Shown here one piece after another: positions 62,320 through 64,000 of a DNA stretch of 64,000 bases (positions within the stretch are counted from its first letter, which is position 1; each line of letters starts with the position of its first letter). Below the pieces are notes generated by a model. It saw nothing but the letters and a program-made list of their open reading frames with translations. It was not told the DNA's origin and did no database searches. A program made the translations under genes and the position numbers. Source of the DNA: Terrimesophilobacter bigeumensis (lineage in GTDB: Bacteria > Actinomycetota > Actinomycetes > Actinomycetales > Microbacteriaceae); the NCBI RefSeq assembly GCF_039537265.1, contig NZ_BAABAE010000002.1, forward strand, positions 359,503 through 423,502, given 5' to 3'.

Positions 62320-62970
62320 ATGTCCAGGCGGTTCGTCGACCGCGAGGATGCCGGGCGCGCGCTCGCAGCCGACCTTGCGGATGTCGATGGTGCGAACGCG
62401 ATCGTGCTCGGCCTTCCGCGCGGCGGGGTGCCGGTCGCCGCAGTCGTGGCGGAGGTGCTCGGGGCGCCGCTCGACGTCGTTGTCGTCCGCAAGATCGGGG
62501 TGCCGGGGCAGCCCGAGGTGGCGATGGGCGCACTCGCCTCGATCGCCGGCTCGGTAATGACAGTGCGCAACGAGTCGGTGCTGAGTGCGGTGGGCTCGGA
62601 TGCTCAGCGCCGCTTCGATGAGATCGCCGCTCGCGAGCGGGTCGAACTCGAGCGGCGGCAGGAGCTGTATCGCGCCGGCCTTCCTCCGCTCGAGGTCCAG
62701 GGGAAGGACGTGGTACTCGTGGACGACGGCATCGCGACGGGCGCCACCATGCGCGCGGCGGTGATGGCACTGGCGGCGAGCGGGCCGGCATCCGTGATCG
62801 TCGCGGTGCCGGTGGGGCCGGCGGATGGCCTCGGGGAACTCGGGGAGCTCGTTGATCGTGTCGTCTGCGTCTCGGCGCCCGAGCCGTTCTGGGCGGTGGG
62901 CCAGGCCTACGTCGACTTCACCCAGACCACGGACGACGAGGTGCGGCGACTGCTGGGCGTTGGCGGCTGA
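62320..62970 (+). CDS. Phosphoribosyltransferase family protein
   Basis: A 216-residue protein. The PRPP-binding loop VVLVDDGIATGATM is at 131-144, and the N-terminal ANAIVLGLPRGGVPVAAVVA with LDVVVVRKIGVPGQPEVAMG is the pattern of the large family of orphan actinobacterial phosphoribosyltransferases, often met in stress or dormancy gene sets. Substrate unknown. The 3' end overlaps the convergent phosphotransferase gene by 53 bp. Confidence 0.88.
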   Translation: MSRRFVDREDAGRALAADLADVDGANAIVLGLPRGGVPVAAVVAEVLGAPLDVVVVRKIGVPGQPEVAMGALASIAGSVMTVRNESVLSAVGSDAQRRFDEIAARERVELERRQELYRAGLPPLEVQGKDVVLVDDGIATGATMRAAVMALAASGPASVIVAVPVGPADGLGELGELVDRVVCVSAPEPFWAVGQAYVDFTQTTDDEVRRLLGVGG

Positions 62971-63811
62971 GGTCCGGCTGCTCGAGTGTTCCCGAAGCAA
63001 GACGATCGCTGAAGTTTCGGATGGCATGGTCGCGCAGGTTCAGGTCCCCGACAAGGTCAGCTGCGACGGCCACCTGCAAGGGGAGGGTCGCGCGGTGTGC
63101 GCGAGCACGCTGCACTGTGTCGGCATCGGCGATGTCTCGCAGGTGTTCTGAGCCGAAGACACCGATCAGCGGAGCGAGGTCGGCGGCGGGATCGCCGAGA
63201 CCCGCGGAATCGAAATCGATGATGGCTGAAACGCGACCCTCCAGGAAGAGGATGTTGTAGAGGTTGAAGTCTCCATGGACGAACGTGCGCGGCGCAGTCG
63301 ACTCGATGTCGAGGAGCCGGGCGACGACATCCTTTGCGGAGCGCCTGACAGATTGTTCGGTGTTCGACAGGATCTGGCCGACCTTATCGGGCCACTCGTC
63401 GCCACCGCACCATTGCCGCACTGCCTTGAGCTCATCTGTCGGGAGTCGTCCGAGATCGGCCAGAACCGTTTCAAGTGGTTCCAGCGCCTCCGCCCAGGGG
63501 ATGTCCAGTCGGGCATGGCCGGGGACGAAGGTCGTCGCATAGGCGGACCACGTCGCGGTCGTGGCCAACTCGCCGACAGCGCAGGGCACGGCAAACGAGA
63601 GGCCGGCGGATGGCACGGCCGCGAGAGTGCGTAGTTCCCTCTGCGCTCGGTCCAGGTGCCCGACCCCACGGCACAGCCGGACGACCTCGGATGTCCCAAG
63701 GATCGCTACGTCATGGAAAGCGCCCTGAGTGATTGTGGAGGAAGCCCAATCGAACTGTGGCATCGAGGCTGCGACGTCCTGCCATCCCGAGGGGTTGGAA
63801 GAGTGAGTCAT
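62918..63811 (-). CDS. APH/choline-kinase-like phosphotransferase
   Basis: A 297-residue protein started at ATG 63811 (MTHSSNPSGWQDVAASMPQF); upstream in-frame starts to 63964 exist but add residues without family features. The catalytic HGDFNLYNILF is at 179-189 and the metal-binding DFD (199-201) in IIDFDSAGLGDPAADLA. The fold is that of aminoglycoside phosphotransferases and choline/homoserine kinases. True substrate unknown; resistance cannot be inferred. Confidence 0.87.
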   Translation of the reverse strand: MTHSSNPSGWQDVAASMPQFDWASSTITQGAFHDVAILGTSEVVRLCRGVGHLDRAQRELRTLAAVPSAGLSFAVPCAVGELATTATWSAYATTFVPGHARLDIPWAEALEPLETVLADLGRLPTDELKAVRQWCGGDEWPDKVGQILSNTEQSVRRSAKDVVARLLDIESTAPRTFVHGDFNLYNILFLEGRVSAIIDFDSAGLGDPAADLAPLIGVFGSEHLRDIADADTVQRARAHRATLPLQVAVAADLVGDLNLRDHAIRNFSDRLASGTLEQPDLSRQRPAVAAPRRPWSG

Positions 63812-63979
63812 GGAGACCCGCACCTCCTTCACCTTGACGCGCTTGTTGCGATCAACGATACGGAGGTGTGCTGTGTCGGCTGGACTTTTCGCTTGAGTTG
63901 CCGGGTCCGTGACGGATTGCCCTCCTGTGTGCGCTGGCCTTGTGGAGGAGAAGTTATCCACCAATGCGGGAAAATGGTA

Positions 63980-63995
63980 GAAAACATGTGTTCGA
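63980..63995. promoter_or_regulatory. LexA (SOS) box-like palindrome at right edge
   Basis: GAAAAC-ATGT-GTTCGA: the right half GTTCGA is perfect for the actinobacterial LexA box (TCGAAC-N4-GTTCGA) and the left half keeps AAC. The gene it might control lies beyond the window. In 63812-63979 I see no other feature. Confidence 0.45.
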
Positions 63996-64000
63996 GTCTG

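Noticed and set aside
62918..63811. Aminoglycoside resistance gene
   Set aside because: The APH fold is shared by many kinases; nothing in the sequence or context points to antibiotic modification.

Overview
The window looks like chromosomal DNA of a high-GC actinobacterium, most likely of the family Microbacteriaceae. Supporting signs are WhiB regulators, MtrAB-LpqB, actinobacterial DUF families, frequent GTG starts and many leaderless promoters. No phage, insertion sequence, rRNA operon or CRISPR array is visible.

Region 1 (1 to about 14.7 kb) is a surface-polysaccharide cluster. It is visibly less GC-rich than the rest and codes mostly on the minus strand. Its core is a cassette of four genes with 4-nt overlaps: a 4,6-dehydratase of the PglF/CapD type, a PLP aminotransferase of the PglE type, a PglC-type phosphoglycosyl transferase and a PglD/NeuD-type acetyltransferase. 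An epimerase and a glycosyltransferase cut by the left edge follow. Together they look able to make a diacetamido-trideoxyhexose (bacillosamine-like) and load it on undecaprenyl phosphate. A Wzz-like protein, an O-antigen ligase/polymerase, two divergent glycosyltransferases, a DUF2304/GT2 pair, a methyltransferase and a large secreted protein with three repeats complete the cluster. No flippase is seen.

Region 2 (14.9 to 25.2 kb) continues sugar metabolism at higher GC: gmd and a tandem GMD-like paralogue, a methyltransferase, two more O-antigen-ligase-like membrane proteins, manA, a DUF559/AbiEi-like protein, a GlxA-type regulator with a candidate operator, a 35-residue peptide and galE. 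Four copies of an about 91-bp palindromic element lie in 2.8 kb here. One is embedded in frame inside manA and another supplies the last codons and stop of the DUF559 gene.

Region 3 (25.3 to 51.2 kb) is a conserved actinobacterial backbone resembling the mycobacterial whiB2 to secA1 region: whiB2, a giant GT2 membrane protein, DUF5719, an Rv3259-like gene, DUF3499, manB, sahH, RDD, SpoIIM-like, aqpZ, a five-gene MoxR/DUF58/DUF4350/DUF4129 operon, mtrA-mtrB-lpqB, comF, hpf and secA.

Region 4 (51.2 to 64 kb) holds an Rv3235-family gene, a conserved protein of unknown function, an excisionase-like HTH gene, a SAF-domain/CpaE-like ATPase pair, a DUF5671 operon, pdtaS, whiB1, bcp, tRNA-Lys(CTT), an aldo/keto reductase, three small membrane proteins, a phosphoribosyltransferase and an APH-type phosphotransferase. 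A LexA-box-like palindrome lies at the right edge. Many genes have a TANNNT hexamer 6 to 8 nt before the start codon and no Shine-Dalgarno, so leaderless transcription appears common. All intergenic gaps are under 300 bp.
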